Shown: positions 9,060 to 18,878, counted from the first letter of the stretch. The stretch: DNA of 64,000 nt from Desulfovibrio inopinatus DSM 10711 (GCF_000429305.1 NZ_KE386878.1:239036-303035); one strand, 5' to 3'. The notes: generated by a model not told the origin, from the sequence alone. Numbers and translations are program-made.

Positions 9060-9088
9060 ACCATTGCAACACCGTGTATTGCAATGGT
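9060..9088. repeat. 10-bp inverted repeat
   Basis: ACCATTGCAA and TTGCAATGGT are separated by 9 bases, just after the GntR gene and just before a second hairpin. It could be an operator for the regulator or the first arm of a two-part terminator. Confidence 0.6.
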
Positions 9089-9094
9089 GATTAA

Positions 9095-9132
9095 GCAGGG
9101 CATGAGAGACGTTCTTTCATGCCCTGCTTGTT
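9095..9132 (+). terminator. hairpin terminator after GntR regulator
   Basis: GCAGGGCATGA pairs perfectly with TCATGCCCTGC (11 bp, 11-base loop) and is followed by the T-rich TTGTTGT. It isolates the GntR gene from pspF. Confidence 0.75.
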
Positions 9133-9263
9133 GTGTCCGTTCCTGCAGAAAAGAGGTGCTTGACGTTTGTATTGTCCTTGCAAGGGGGGCGTGAAACATT
9201 GTACGAAATAGCATGGGAACATTCTTCCCTTATCTGTGGTGATTGCATCGATGGAGATCTGTG

Positions 9264-10271
9264 ATGGCATACCCGGCACCTCCAACGGAGCCTTTGGGGC
9301 AATCCGATGCGTTCTTGAAGTTTCAAGAAGAACTCTCTCGTGTGTCTCGTGTCGATCGACCTGTTCTTATTGTTGGAGAGCGAGGTACCGGTAAGGAATT
9401 GGCCGCAATCAAACTGCACTATCTTTCAAAACGTTGGGATGGCCCGATGGTGACGGTCAACTGTGCTGCATTGACCGAATCGCTCCTTGAATCCGAACTG
9501 TTTGGTCACGAGGAGGGCGCCTTTACCGGGGCTCGAGGCAAACGACTGGGGCGTTTTGAATCGGCTGACCAAGGGACATTGTTTTTGGACGAAACCGGCA
9601 GCATCTCGTTGCCGATTCAGACCAAAATATTGCGTGTTGTTGAATATGGCATGTTTGAACGGGTTGGCGGATCGAAGTCCATCAAAGTGGATGTTCGAAT
9701 AATTGGCGCAACCAATGCGAATTTACGTGAATTGGCCCGAAAAGGAAGCTTTAAGCGTGATCTTCTCGATCGACTTGCTTTTGAAGTGTTGCATGTCCCC
9801 CCGTTGCGTTTACGATATGGTGATATCAGTCTTTTGACCGATCATTTCGGTGGGCGCATGGCCGTTGAATTGGGAATGGATACGCCACCCGACTTTTCTT
9901 CATCGGCTCGGCAGGCTTTGGAAAAGTATACCTGGCCGGGAAATGTGCGTGAGTTGAAAAACGTGGTGGAGCGAGCCGTAGCAAGAAGTCAGGGGCAACG
10001 TATCGAATCGGTCGTTTTTGATCCCTTTACTTGTCCCTTTGAAATGTTACCAGATGAACACGTCTCCGGGCTGGTTCCCGTTGAGAGAGAACTTCCGTGT
10101 GACCTCAAGGCAATCTTAGAGCGCACCGAAGTTCATTATCTCGAAGCCGCGCTGGCTCAAGCCGAGCACAAACAACGACAAGCGGCCGAGTTACTCGGCT
10201 TACGGTACGATCAGTTTCGTTCCCTTTTTCGTAAGCATCGCAGCAAGAACGTTCCCTCCGGCGGAGATTGA
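9264..10271 (+). CDS. pspF: PspF-like sigma-54 activator
   Basis: PspF is a constitutively active enhancer-binding ATPase that lacks a receiver domain and is inhibited by direct binding of PspA. This 335-residue protein starts almost immediately with the AAA+ domain: GERGTGKE (Walker A), the sigma-54 contact loop GAFTGA, GTLFLDETG (Walker B), ATNANLREL, and WPGNVRELKNVVERA. A short linker leads to a FIS-type helix-turn-helix (KQRQAAELLGLRYDQFRSLFRKH). The start at 9264 follows GGAGAT. Its target pspABC lies ~15 kb away with a good sigma-54 promoter, whereas in Escherichia pspF is adjacent and divergent. Confidence 0.9.
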   Translation: MAYPAPPTEPLGQSDAFLKFQEELSRVSRVDRPVLIVGERGTGKELAAIKLHYLSKRWDGPMVTVNCAALTESLLESELFGHEEGAFTGARGKRLGRFESADQGTLFLDETGSISLPIQTKILRVVEYGMFERVGGSKSIKVDVRIIGATNANLRELARKGSFKRDLLDRLAFEVLHVPPLRLRYGDISLLTDHFGGRMAVELGMDTPPDFSSSARQALEKYTWPGNVRELKNVVERAVARSQGQRIESVVFDPFTCPFEMLPDEHVSGLVPVERELPCDLKAILERTEVHYLEAALAQAEHKQRQAAELLGLRYDQFRSLFRKHRSKNVPSGGD

Positions 10272-10463
10272 GAGGGAAACAGTGAATTATAAGTCGCCGG
10301 CCGGGGAAGCGATAGTGAAAGGGCTCTGTTATGGAAATAAACCATAATAATACATTTGTTTCCAACACGGAAGCTTGTCAGTTGATTTACAACTTCTGCA
10401 AAATCCGGCACTGATTCTGGAACAAACACGCACGCGTTATGGTGCAATACGAAGGAGATCACT

Positions 10464-11552
10464 ATGCCACGATTGATCCGCTATACGGTTTTGGCTTTGG
10501 TGCTGCTGGGCTTGGCTGCTGGTCCGGCGTGTGCTGAAAAATTGAAGGTCGCTTTTATTTTTCTGTCGACGATCAATGACATGGGATGGACCCAAGCGCA
10601 TTACGACGGCATGAAATATGCCCAGGAAAAACTCGGAGACAAAATCGAAGTCAGCTATACAGAAAACATCAAAGCTCCGGACGCGGAACGTGTCATTCGT
10701 GACTATGCGTCGCAAGGCTATCAGCTGATTTTCGGAACGACGTTTGAGTACATGGATCCGATGTTGTTGGTTGCCAAGGATTTCCCCAAGGTCGCGTTTG
10801 AGCATTGTTCGGGATACAAAACTGGGCCGAATATGGGCAATTACTTTGCTCGTATGGTTCAGGGAGAATATTTGGCCGGTTACATGGCTGGGCTTATGGG
10901 CTATAAAAATGTTGGAACTGTTGCCACAAACCCCATTCCTGAACCCATCCGCGGCATCAATGCCTTTACCCACGGATTGTTGACCGGCCTGCAAGAAGCC
11001 GGAGTCGAGCACGGTGAAGACGTCAATACTGTTGTCTGGCTCAAGGCATGGCGCGATCCTATTAATGAAACGACGTTGTCCGATACGCTGAGCAAGCGCG
11101 GTCATGATCTTATCCGCCAAATGGCCGATACACCGGATTCGAGTATTGCCGCATGCAACAACAATGTTCCTGCTATTGGATACGGAACGAATGCAACTGC
11201 CTTTGGTGCCAAATGCGCTTTGGTCTCCACCATGTGGAATTGGGGACCGTATTATGTTGATACAATTCAGCAGGTGATTGACGGAAAATGGAAACCCCGT
11301 GAATATTACGAAGGGTTCAATAAAAACATGATTCAACTGTCCCCCTTCAGCGAAGCCGTCCCGGCAGCGGTACAGGACAAGGTCATGAAGAAGCTTGAGA
11401 TGATACAGCAAGGCGATGACATGAGTCTTGAAGGCCCCATCGCAGACCAGTCCGGTAAAGTCATGATTCCTGAAGGATCACGACCGAACGTTCCTGAGTT
11501 AATGACGATGCAGTGGTTAGCTCAAGGTGTGAAGGGAACACTTCCTCAATAA
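10464..11552 (+). CDS. BMP-family periplasmic nucleoside-binding protein
   Basis: A 362-residue solute-binding protein of the basic membrane protein (BMP/PnrA) family, which captures purine nucleosides or related ligands for an ABC importer. A cleavable signal peptide is evident (MPRLIRYTVLALVLLGLAAG, cleaved near ACA-EK). The mature part begins KVAFIFLSTINDMGWTQAHYDG, the usual BMP opening, and contains GYQLIFGTTFEYMDP and NYFARMVQGEYLAGYMAG. No lipobox cysteine is seen, so it is probably free in the periplasm. A strong AAGGAGA site precedes the start. It leads an operon with a phosphoribosyltransferase, a duplicated ATPase and two permeases. Confidence 0.9.
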   Translation: MPRLIRYTVLALVLLGLAAGPACAEKLKVAFIFLSTINDMGWTQAHYDGMKYAQEKLGDKIEVSYTENIKAPDAERVIRDYASQGYQLIFGTTFEYMDPMLLVAKDFPKVAFEHCSGYKTGPNMGNYFARMVQGEYLAGYMAGLMGYKNVGTVATNPIPEPIRGINAFTHGLLTGLQEAGVEHGEDVNTVVWLKAWRDPINETTLSDTLSKRGHDLIRQMADTPDSSIAACNNNVPAIGYGTNATAFGAKCALVSTMWNWGPYYVDTIQQVIDGKWKPREYYEGFNKNMIQLSPFSEAVPAAVQDKVMKKLEMIQQGDDMSLEGPIADQSGKVMIPEGSRPNVPELMTMQWLAQGVKGTLPQ

Positions 11553-11565
11553 CGCAATGTATTGA

Positions 11566-11591
11566 CCGGGCCGGTCATCTGACCGGCCCGG
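11566..11591 (+). promoter_or_regulatory. 12-bp intercistronic hairpin (attenuator)
   Basis: CCGGGCCGGTCA and its perfect complement are separated by only 2 bases, between the binding-protein gene and the phosphoribosyltransferase gene. No T run follows, and the right arm touches the downstream GGGAG ribosome site. It probably stabilises the upstream message or reduces expression of the downstream genes relative to the abundant binding protein. Confidence 0.65.
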
Positions 11592-11602
11592 GGAGTAGCG
11601 TC

Positions 11603-12247
11603 ATGGATATCATGCAAAGCCGTGAAAGCGGCGAGAAGTATCGTTTTATCGTGCCTGATTTGGGCTATGCGGTGGAATTGCCCTATGTCCTCATTCCGGC
11701 CGATGACGGTGAAATACGTATTGCGTCCCTTGATCTCATGGGACAAATTCGGCTTAATCGCGATCTTGGTCGTCTGTTGGCGAATGCATTGCGACCGCTC
11801 CTCCCCGTCGGTCCAGGGCGCAATATCGCCATATTGACGGCTGTGGAAAAAGCATTGCAGCTCGCTCAAGTTGTCGCCGAAGAATTAGAATTCGATGTGA
11901 TCGCGATTGCGCATAACAAAATAAAACCCCATATGGAGCCTTCACGCCGGCCCGTCATTCAGGTGGGTGCCGATTCCATTACCAGCGGTGGGAAATTTCT
12001 GGCCCTGTATGAACGTTCCCTCAATATTTTAGCCGATGCGACGGACGGCATTATCTTGCTTGATGATGTTGTTTCCACTGGAGGCACTATTGATGCCCTG
12101 ACGCAATTGGTAGAGGAGGCTGCCCGGTTCAAAAATATTGAAGTTCCTCCTATTTTGGCGACGGCTTGTGTTGCCACTGAAGGCCCGGTTCCCCCTTTTG
12201 AACCGCTTGTCAGTCTGGCTGCGCTTCCCGCTCCCGTCCGGGGGTAG
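11603..12247 (+). CDS. purine phosphoribosyltransferase-like protein
   Basis: A 214-residue type I phosphoribosyltransferase. The PRPP-binding motif is clear: ILLDDVVSTGGTIDAL near residues 150-165. Such enzymes convert a free nucleobase and PRPP to the nucleotide; the sequence is closest in style to adenine/xanthine enzymes. Its place inside a nucleoside import operon supports purine salvage. The start at 11603 follows GGGAGTAG; the longer open frame begins inside the binding-protein gene. The base specificity, and whether it acts as an enzyme or a PRPP-sensing regulator such as PurR, cannot be settled by eye; no N-terminal helix-turn-helix is seen. Confidence 0.8.
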   Translation: MDIMQSRESGEKYRFIVPDLGYAVELPYVLIPADDGEIRIASLDLMGQIRLNRDLGRLLANALRPLLPVGPGRNIAILTAVEKALQLAQVVAEELEFDVIAIAHNKIKPHMEPSRRPVIQVGADSITSGGKFLALYERSLNILADATDGIILLDDVVSTGGTIDALTQLVEEAARFKNIEVPPILATACVATEGPVPPFEPLVSLAALPAPVRG

Positions 12248-12433
12248 TCTTCTCGGGTGGGCAGGCTCTTTGCCTTGTCCTGTGTTCATTTTCATGTCAT
12301 TTCCCCTGGGCGCGTCGCACCTTGTCAGAGGGGACGAGTCTGGTTCTGGGAGTACGCTGTCGTCACGTTGACGGTGAGCTCTGTTGTACGCGACGTGTGC
12401 GACGATGTTGTATGATGGCAAAGGGTGTTTTTC

Positions 12434-13948
12434 ATGCTTGAACTCAAAGGTATTACCAAACGTTTTGGGCCAGTCACGGCCAATGATCGTATTGACTTGG
12501 AGGTTGCCCGCGGAGAAGTCTTGGCACTTCTTGGAGAAAACGGTGCCGGCAAAAGTACATTGATGTCCATTTTGGCCGGCAAGTATCGACCGGATGCCGG
12601 GAGCATTGCCATTGACGGAAACGATGTGGCGTTCACTTCTCCCGCTGATGCATTGGCTCAGGGCATCGGGATGGTCTATCAGCAATTTATGTTGGTGGAG
12701 AACCTGACTGTTCTTGATAATATTATTCTCGCAGGCGGAGAGACCGGTTTTTTCCCGCGTCGTCGGCAAGCTCTTGCAAAAGTGACCTCACTGGCCACTC
12801 GTCTTGGATTCGAAATTTCTCCTCATCGCAAGATCTTCGAGCTCTCCATGGGGGAGCGCCAACAGGTTGAGATTCTCAAATTACTCTACCGTGACGCGGC
12901 CTTCCTTATTTTTGATGAACCAACATCCATTTTATCCGAACCCGAAATCGAGCAATTTTGTGACATTGTCGCCCGACTGAAACAGGAAAATCGGGCCGTT
13001 GTCTTTATTACTCATAAACTTGACGAAGCCTTACGTTTAGCCGACCGCATCAGCATTTTACGCCGTGGAAAGCTTGTTGCCCGCACCACTCCGGAAGCCG
13101 TACATGGAAAACGGAACTTAGCCCGGCTCATGGTGGGGCGAGAAGTCATTTTCCAGATAGATAAGCCAACAGTAACACCGGGAGATGTCGTCTTTTCCGT
13201 GTCCGGTGCTTCGGGCCTTGATCATCGTGGGCGAACTGCATTTGCCGACATCGATCTTTCCGTTCGACGTGGAGAGATTGTGGCCATTATGGGAGTGGCC
13301 GGCAATGGACAAGCGGAGTTGACTCAGGCGTTGGCTGGGTTGAACCGCTTTTCGACAGGGACCATCGGATTTCTCGGTCGCCACTATGACCCGAGCGGAT
13401 GGAGCGCGGCTGATAAGGCAGGCTTTGGATATGTACCGGAGGACCGACATGATGTCGGTTCCGTCGCCGAGATGAACCTCCTCGAGAATATCGTATTAAC
13501 GGGTTATCGCCGTCGATTCGACGGGCCGTTCATGCGTCTTTCCGCGGCCATGGGCGATGTGAAACACGCCATGGTCGATTTCGATGTGCGTGCAGCCGGA
13601 TGGCAAACGCTCGCAGGCCGACTCTCGGGGGGGAATCTGCAAAAACTCATTTTGGCCCGGGAAATTTTGGCAAAGCCCGAGGTATTGCTTGTGCATCAGC
13701 CTACGCAAGGATTGGATGTAGGAGCATCGGAAGACGTGTGGAAGGCATTACTCGACGCGAGAAAAACAAGTGGAGTCTTACTTGTTTCACAAGATATGCG
13801 CGAAACCATGACGCTCGCCGACCGCATTGCGATCATGTTTCGCGGCCGTATTTTGGCTGTGCTTAATGCCGACGATCCTCAAGATATACAACGAATCAGC
13901 CCGCTTTTGGCGGGGGTAACGGAGACGGCCACAGTGCAGAGCGCTTGA
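12434..13948 (+). CDS. nucleoside ABC importer ATPase with two nucleotide-binding domains
   Basis: A 504-residue sugar/nucleoside-type ATPase made of two ABC domains in one chain. Domain 1 has GENGAGKST, LSMGERQQ and LIFDEPTSIL. Domain 2 has GVAGNGQAE, LSGGNLQK and VLLVHQPTQGLD, where the usual Walker B D-E pair is replaced by H-Q. That degeneracy in the second site is usual for the YufO/RbsA-like class. It energises uptake through the two permeases that follow. The ATG at 12434 is preferred over the GTG at 12425 because of the AAGGG spacing. The next gene begins 2 bases after its stop. Confidence 0.92.
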   Translation: MLELKGITKRFGPVTANDRIDLEVARGEVLALLGENGAGKSTLMSILAGKYRPDAGSIAIDGNDVAFTSPADALAQGIGMVYQQFMLVENLTVLDNIILAGGETGFFPRRRQALAKVTSLATRLGFEISPHRKIFELSMGERQQVEILKLLYRDAAFLIFDEPTSILSEPEIEQFCDIVARLKQENRAVVFITHKLDEALRLADRISILRRGKLVARTTPEAVHGKRNLARLMVGREVIFQIDKPTVTPGDVVFSVSGASGLDHRGRTAFADIDLSVRRGEIVAIMGVAGNGQAELTQALAGLNRFSTGTIGFLGRHYDPSGWSAADKAGFGYVPEDRHDVGSVAEMNLLENIVLTGYRRRFDGPFMRLSAAMGDVKHAMVDFDVRAAGWQTLAGRLSGGNLQKLILAREILAKPEVLLVHQPTQGLDVGASEDVWKALLDARKTSGVLLVSQDMRETMTLADRIAIMFRGRILAVLNADDPQDIQRISPLLAGVTETATVQSA

Positions 13949-13949
13949 T

Positions 13950-15026
13950 ATGGCGATGCACCCATGCCCATATTTTTACGCTATGATGTTACGACGTACC
14001 TTTCTTTCTTCCGGTTTGGCGGTGTGTTTGCCGCTTGCACTGGGAGCAGTGCTGTTTACCGCTCTAGGAGCCAATCCTGTTCAAGCTTTCGAAGTCATGA
14101 TTGAAGGCGCTTTTGGATCATGGAATCGGCTTTCAGAAACTCTCATCAAGGCGTCGCCACTGGTTTTTACCGGACTGGCGGTGGCTATCCCTGCCCGTAT
14201 GAACCTCTGGAATATCGGCGCTGAAGGACAGCTTGTCATGGGAGCCGTTTTTGCTTCGGCGTCGGCACTCTTTATTGCGCCTGTTCTTCCTGATGCACTG
14301 GGTCTCCCGGTTATATTTGTTGCCGGTGCCGTGGGAGGAATGGCATGGGCTCTTGGTCCGGCATTGCTGAGGGCAAAAATCGGCGTCAATGAAATCATTA
14401 CGACATTGTTGCTGAATTATGTGGCTATCGCACTGATGGAACATCTTTTTTATGGTCCTTGGCGAGATCCAAAAGGCTTTGGTTTTCCCGGTACGGCGAT
14501 GTTTGCCGAAGCGTTTCGCCTTGATCGGTATTTGGGGTCTCGTATTCACATCGGGTTACTGGTGTGCCTTGTTGCAGCACTGAGTCTGTATCTTGTCCTC
14601 AAATTAACGAAATGGGGATTTGAAATTCGTGTTGTCGGGTTGTCGCCGAAAGCGGCGGCTTACGCTGGAATGCCCGTTGCCACGCGTATCGTTTCCGTAT
14701 TGCTTATTAGCGGGGCTCTCGCTGGAGCCGCCGGCATGTTCGAAGTTTGTGGCATCCACTACCGACTCCAACAAGGTGTTGCAGCAGGGTACGGCTATGA
14801 CGGCATTATTGCAGCCTGTCTTGCCCGGTTTCATCCTTTGGCTATTCCACCTGCCGCACTTTTATTGGGTGTTCTTATTGTTGGTGGTGATTATCTGCAG
14901 ACCCGACTTCATTTGCCGTCTTCAATCAGTCTTGTGTTGGAAGCTGCTGTGCTCCTCAGCTTACTCGCCGGTGATTACGTGAACCGTCTTGCTGTCGAGT
15001 CGGCCGCGAAACGGGAGGTCGCATGA
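13950..15026 (+). CDS. nucleoside ABC importer permease 1 (YufP-like)
   Basis: A 358-residue inner-membrane permease of the branched-chain/BMP importer class with about 8-10 hydrophobic segments. The EAA-like features NIGAEGQLVMGAVFAS and ALLRAKIGVNEIITTLLLNY are typical of YufP/RbsC-like proteins, as is VVGLSPKAAAYAGM. It would pair with the next gene as a heterodimer. It starts 2 bases after the ATPase stop and overlaps the next gene by 4 bases, so the genes are translationally coupled. Confidence 0.9.
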   Translation: MAMHPCPYFYAMMLRRTFLSSGLAVCLPLALGAVLFTALGANPVQAFEVMIEGAFGSWNRLSETLIKASPLVFTGLAVAIPARMNLWNIGAEGQLVMGAVFASASALFIAPVLPDALGLPVIFVAGAVGGMAWALGPALLRAKIGVNEIITTLLLNYVAIALMEHLFYGPWRDPKGFGFPGTAMFAEAFRLDRYLGSRIHIGLLVCLVAALSLYLVLKLTKWGFEIRVVGLSPKAAAYAGMPVATRIVSVLLISGALAGAAGMFEVCGIHYRLQQGVAAGYGYDGIIAACLARFHPLAIPPAALLLGVLIVGGDYLQTRLHLPSSISLVLEAAVLLSLLAGDYVNRLAVESAAKREVA

Positions 15027-15946
15027 ACGATCTCATTTTTATCGCCGCATTGACTGTGAAGTCGAGTATTGCCGTATTTCTCGCCAGTTTAGGTGAAATT
15101 GTGGCCGAGCGTGCCGGTGTCGTCAATCTTGGATTGGAAGGCATGATGCTTTTCGGAGCGTTGGCTGGATTCGTTGTCGGTATGGCAACACAAAATTCGA
15201 TATTGGCTTGTGGCGCGGCCATGCTTGCCGGAGCCTGCCTGGCCTGTGTTCATGCTGTTTTTGCCGTTATCTTTAAAGTTAATCAGATATTATCCGGTAT
15301 CGCCATAACGCTGTTCGGCGTCGGACTGGCCAATTTTCTGGGGCGGCCATACACGGGCAAACTCGGGCTGCGTCTTGGAGACATCGCGCTGCCGGGATTG
15401 TCTTCAATCCCTGTCGTAGGACCGATTTTTTTCAATCAAAACGTGTTGGTATACGCCGCGGCCGTATTGTGTCTGGCAGTGTGGTTTTTCTTGTACCGCA
15501 CACGTCCGGGGTTAGCGCTGCGTGCGTGTGGAGAATCTCCGGCTGCTGCTGATGCTGGCGGTGTCGGTGTTGATCGAATGCGCTTTGGAGCTGTTGTTTT
15601 TGGAGGTCTTCTGGCCGGGCTTGGTGGATCCTATTTGTCTTTGGCGTATACACCAGGTTTCAAAGAATCGATGACCGGCGGTCAAGGATGGATTGCCGTG
15701 GCCATGGTCATCTTTTCGGGGTGGAAACCGGTCCGTGCGTTTGCCGGAGCCTTGTTGTTTGGTGGATTGACCGCATTGCAGTTTTTTTTTCAGGCAATCG
15801 GCGTCGAAATCATTCCTCTCTCTTTATTGCGTATTTTACCGTATTTACTAACTATTATTATTTTGGCGTTTGCGACATGGCGCGAACGCGTCCATAAGTC
15901 GGCTTTTGCCCCCCAACGTCTCGGCATTCCTTTTTTTCGGGAATAA
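15023..15946 (+). CDS. nucleoside ABC importer permease 2 (YufQ-like)
   Basis: A 307-residue membrane protein, the second half of the importer channel. It contains GEIVAERAGVVNLGLEGMML and GVARMRFG-like (GVGVDRMRFGAVVFGGLLAGLGG) elements characteristic of the YufQ partner, and about eight membrane spans. The start codon overlaps the previous stop as ATGA. It is the last gene of the BMP operon. Confidence 0.9.
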   Translation: MNDLIFIAALTVKSSIAVFLASLGEIVAERAGVVNLGLEGMMLFGALAGFVVGMATQNSILACGAAMLAGACLACVHAVFAVIFKVNQILSGIAITLFGVGLANFLGRPYTGKLGLRLGDIALPGLSSIPVVGPIFFNQNVLVYAAAVLCLAVWFFLYRTRPGLALRACGESPAAADAGGVGVDRMRFGAVVFGGLLAGLGGSYLSLAYTPGFKESMTGGQGWIAVAMVIFSGWKPVRAFAGALLFGGLTALQFFFQAIGVEIIPLSLLRILPYLLTIIILAFATWRERVHKSAFAPQRLGIPFFRE

Positions 15947-15998
15947 TTCTTTCTTGGTGTTGTTCAACTCTTCCTTCGTAAAGGCAATTTAAATCACT

Positions 15999-17273
15999 AT
16001 GACCGATCCCTCTTCCGCCTGCTTCACACGGCTCGACAATGGCGTTGCCGTGGCGACAGAACGTCTTCCTCATGTCCGCTCTTCCTGTCTTGGTATTTGG
16101 GTAATGTCCGGTTCCCGTCATGAACAGGCAGACCAGGAGGGGATGGCTCACTTTTGGGAGCATCTCTCTTTTAAAGGAACGACATCATTATCCGCCCTCG
16201 ATATAGCAAAACGGCTCGACCTCATGGGAGGATTAGCGAATGCCTTTACCACGCGGGAAAATACCTGTTATTATACTCGTGTTGTCGATAAACACCTCCC
16301 CGATGCCTTCGAGGTATTAAGCGATATCGTTCAAAATCCCGACCCGACCGATGACGATATTGCCTCGGAACGCGATGTTGTTTTGCAGGAAATCCGTATG
16401 GTCGAAGAAACCCCGGACGATGTGGTACACGAACTGTTTTGGGAAGCGTTGTGGGATAATCGTAAAGCCGGGCATGCTATTTTAGGGTCGTCCAAAAGTG
16501 TTTCTTCTTTCACGCGTGAAACACTGCAGCAGCATCGGCAAATGATGCATACACCGTCGCGCATTCTCGTTTGTGCTACCGGACAAATTGACCACGAAGC
16601 CATTGTGACCATGAGTGACCAGGTATTTGGCGGCATGACTGCATCACCAGCGCCGGCTTCCGAACCGGTCCCTGGTATGAATACCGTGTTTCTTCCGGTG
16701 CAACGTAAGGTCGAACAGAACCATCTTATCATGGCATTTCCGAGTTATGGTTCCACTGATAATCGACGCTTCACGCATTCGCTCTTAAGCGCTATTTTGG
16801 GGGGCACCATGTCGTCACGCCTGTTTCAGGAAGTGCGAGAAAAACGTGGATTGGCCTATACGATAACCTCGTTTGTCGATAATTTGCGCGATTGCGGTGT
16901 GTTTCAAATTTACGCGGCTGTTGACCCGGGAAAAACATTACAAGTCGCCGGGCTGGTGCGTGACGAGATTGATCGCATTGCTTCCGGTGATGTGACGGAA
17001 GACGAGCTGATCCACGCGCGGGAACATTTGCTTGGTTTGCTGTTTTTATCCACTGAATCTACCGAAGAACGCATGATGCGTCTTGCCAGAAATCGAATTC
17101 TGTTCAACACCTATATTTCATATGCGGAAACCGCGGCACATTTGGAACACGTCAGCCTGGAGGACATCAGGCAGGCTGCTGCTGCCTTTACTGTGGACAA
17201 TGCCAGCCTGTGCGTTCTTGGACCGCGCATTGACGACAAACTGGCCAATTTCACAACAGGAGGGACTCCATGA
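15999..17273 (+). CDS. M16 family zinc peptidase (pitrilysin/MPP-like)
   Basis: A 424-residue member of the M16 family, which cleave peptides in a closed chamber built from two homologous halves. The inverted zinc motif HxxEH is present as HFWEH around residues 49-53, with the third ligand glutamate in the [19 protein letters not shown] segment. The RxxY-type substrate loop ([14 protein letters not shown]) is in the C-terminal half. The length fits the single-chain bacterial PqqL/YmxG-like peptidases. No signal peptide is seen, so it is probably cytosolic. It overlaps the macrodomain gene by 4 bases. Confidence 0.9.
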   Translation: MTDPSSACFTRLDNGVAVATERLPHVRSSCLGIWVMSGSRHEQADQEGMAHFWEHLSFKGTTSLSALDIAKRLDLMGGLANAFTTRENTCYYTRVVDKHLPDAFEVLSDIVQNPDPTDDDIASERDVVLQEIRMVEETPDDVVHELFWEALWDNRKAGHAILGSSKSVSSFTRETLQQHRQMMHTPSRILVCATGQIDHEAIVTMSDQVFGGMTASPAPASEPVPGMNTVFLPVQRKVEQNHLIMAFPSYGSTDNRRFTHSLLSAILGGTMSSRLFQEVREKRGLAYTITSFVDNLRDCGVFQIYAAVDPGKTLQVAGLVRDEIDRIASGDVTEDELIHAREHLLGLLFLSTESTEERMMRLARNRILFNTYISYAETAAHLEHVSLEDIRQAAAAFTVDNASLCVLGPRIDDKLANFTTGGTP

Positions 17274-17827
17274 GTATCACAACGCACAAAACGTGGGATT
17301 TTGATGGATCGACCCTGTTTCTCGCAACGGGTGACATTACGGGGTTTACAGGAGACGCCGTCGTGAACGCGGCAAATTTGGCCCTCGCTGGCGGTGGAGG
17401 AGTGGATGGTGCCATCCATCGGGCGGCAGGTCCGCAACTGCCAGGTGCGTGTCGAGAGATCATTGACCGTATTGGCCGGCTTCCCGCAGGACAGGCGGTG
17501 ATTACACCCGGATTCAACATGCCCGCCAAATACATCATTCATACGGTTGGTCCTGTTTGGCACGGCGGCAATCAGTCCGAACCGGAAAAGCTCACGTCGG
17601 CTTATCGGGAAAGTTTGCTGCGCGCACAAGAAAATGCTGTTCAATCTGTTGCATTTCCAGCCGTGAGCTGCGGTGTATACGGCTATCCTTTGGATCAGGC
17701 CGCACGAATTGCATTGACAGAGTTGAAAAAGGGCTTGCAAGCCGGCATGGTCAAACAGGCCGGTATGGTCATCTTTTCTCCTTCCAGTCTCAATGTTTGG
17801 CTGGATGCGGCGGAGCAGGTGCTGTAA
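17270..17827 (+). CDS. macrodomain ADP-ribosyl hydrolase
   Basis: A 185-residue stand-alone macrodomain of the YmdB/MacroD class. These bind ADP-ribose and remove it from O-acetyl-ADP-ribose, proteins or nucleic acids. Visible motifs are [16 protein letters not shown], the glycine-rich [34 protein letters not shown], and the C-terminal [20 protein letters not shown]. The catalytic N and D positions of the MacroD class appear intact. Its start overlaps the M16 peptidase stop (ATGA), so the two are expressed together. Confidence 0.92.
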   Translation: MSITTHKTWDFDGSTLFLATGDITGFTGDAVVNAANLALAGGGGVDGAIHRAAGPQLPGACREIIDRIGRLPAGQAVITPGFNMPAKYIIHTVGPVWHGGNQSEPEKLTSAYRESLLRAQENAVQSVAFPAVSCGVYGYPLDQAARIALTELKKGLQAGMVKQAGMVIFSPSSLNVWLDAAEQVL

Positions 17828-17879
17828 CCCTGCGAAGAGATTGTTGCACAGCGCATGAAACGTGAACGGAAGAACACCG

Positions 17880-18878
17880 ATGGATAGACCCGGCTTTTCC
17901 TTCCTTGTATGTCCGGACCCGGAAATGGTTCAGACTCGCATTGCCTCCATGCTTGAGAGCCATGGGGGACAGGCAACACAAGGAGGGCAGTGGAAGAAAA
18001 TCGTCTTCTTTGGCGATGAAGACTCGATTCCCGATGTATTTTGGGAAACGTTGACGGTGTCGTCATTATTGGCCGAGCATAAAGCCATTGTTTTGCGGCG
18101 CGCGCAGGACCTCAAAGTTGACTTTTGGAAGAAACTTGCTCCTGTGCTTCGGGGGTTCAATTCCCATATTTGGCTTTTTGTCTGTCTTGAACCGACACCG
18201 GACAAACGTAATTGGTCTGTCCCCAAAACCATTGCCGACAGACCGTATTACAAGGTTGCTGAAAAACGGAAATGGGTTTGGCAGTCACCGGGAGTGACGC
18301 GCAAGACGTTACCGTCACTCATTCGAGACTGGGCATCGGCTCGTGGGCTTGGGTTCGGTCGTGGCGCGTTAGATACGTTGGCCACGCTTTTACCTGAAGA
18401 CATGGCCGCAGCAGCCCGAGAACTTGAAAAAATCGAACTTGTGCTTGAAGAGCGTACAACAATCGAGGTGAGCGACCTTGCGATTGTCAGCTATAGCCAG
18501 GAAATCGATATGTTTACGTTTCTGCGGTCTTTTGCGGATCCGCAATCGACAGCGGACATCTGGCGAAAGATTTTTAAAGAGCAATTGGCAGGGAATGATT
18601 CTCTCATTTTTCAATTTCTCGGACTGCTTGCCATGGAAGCCAGACAAATGTGGCAGTTGGCGACCGGAGATGATGAAACTATTCGGCTTCCGCAATTTGT
18701 GAAGGAACAAAAGCAAACCATGGCGAAACGATTAGGGTCACCTGCGCTTGTTCGTATGTTTGATCTGGCCATGGAGGCCGAAATGGGGGTCAAAACGGGT
18801 CAAATTCATGCAGAACAAGCGATGGAGCAACTTTCAGCCCAACTCTTTTCGCTCTTTGCGGGAAGAAGACCCCTTTGA
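17880..18878 (+). CDS. holA: DNA polymerase III delta subunit
   Basis: This 332-residue protein fits the delta subunit of the clamp loader, which opens the sliding clamp. The family is poorly conserved; support comes from the overall pattern: an N-terminal part around LAEHKAIVLRRAQDL, the middle RDWASARGLGFGRGALDTLATLLPEDMAAAARELEKIEL segment, and a helical C-terminus (FTFLRSFADPQSTADIWRKIF ... LLAMEARQMW). No Walker motif is seen, as expected for delta. The ATG at 17880 follows GGAAGA; a GTG at 17862 is less likely. RadC and an acylphosphatase follow. Confidence 0.75.
   Translation: MDRPGFSFLVCPDPEMVQTRIASMLESHGGQATQGGQWKKIVFFGDEDSIPDVFWETLTVSSLLAEHKAIVLRRAQDLKVDFWKKLAPVLRGFNSHIWLFVCLEPTPDKRNWSVPKTIADRPYYKVAEKRKWVWQSPGVTRKTLPSLIRDWASARGLGFGRGALDTLATLLPEDMAAAARELEKIELVLEERTTIEVSDLAIVSYSQEIDMFTFLRSFADPQSTADIWRKIFKEQLAGNDSLIFQFLGLLAMEARQMWQLATGDDETIRLPQFVKEQKQTMAKRLGSPALVRMFDLAMEAEMGVKTGQIHAEQAMEQLSAQLFSLFAGRRPL

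Noticed and set aside
10406-10420. Possible sigma-54 promoter before the BMP gene
   Set aside because: The -24 GG is present, but the -12 element has GG instead of GC, so the match is too weak to call.
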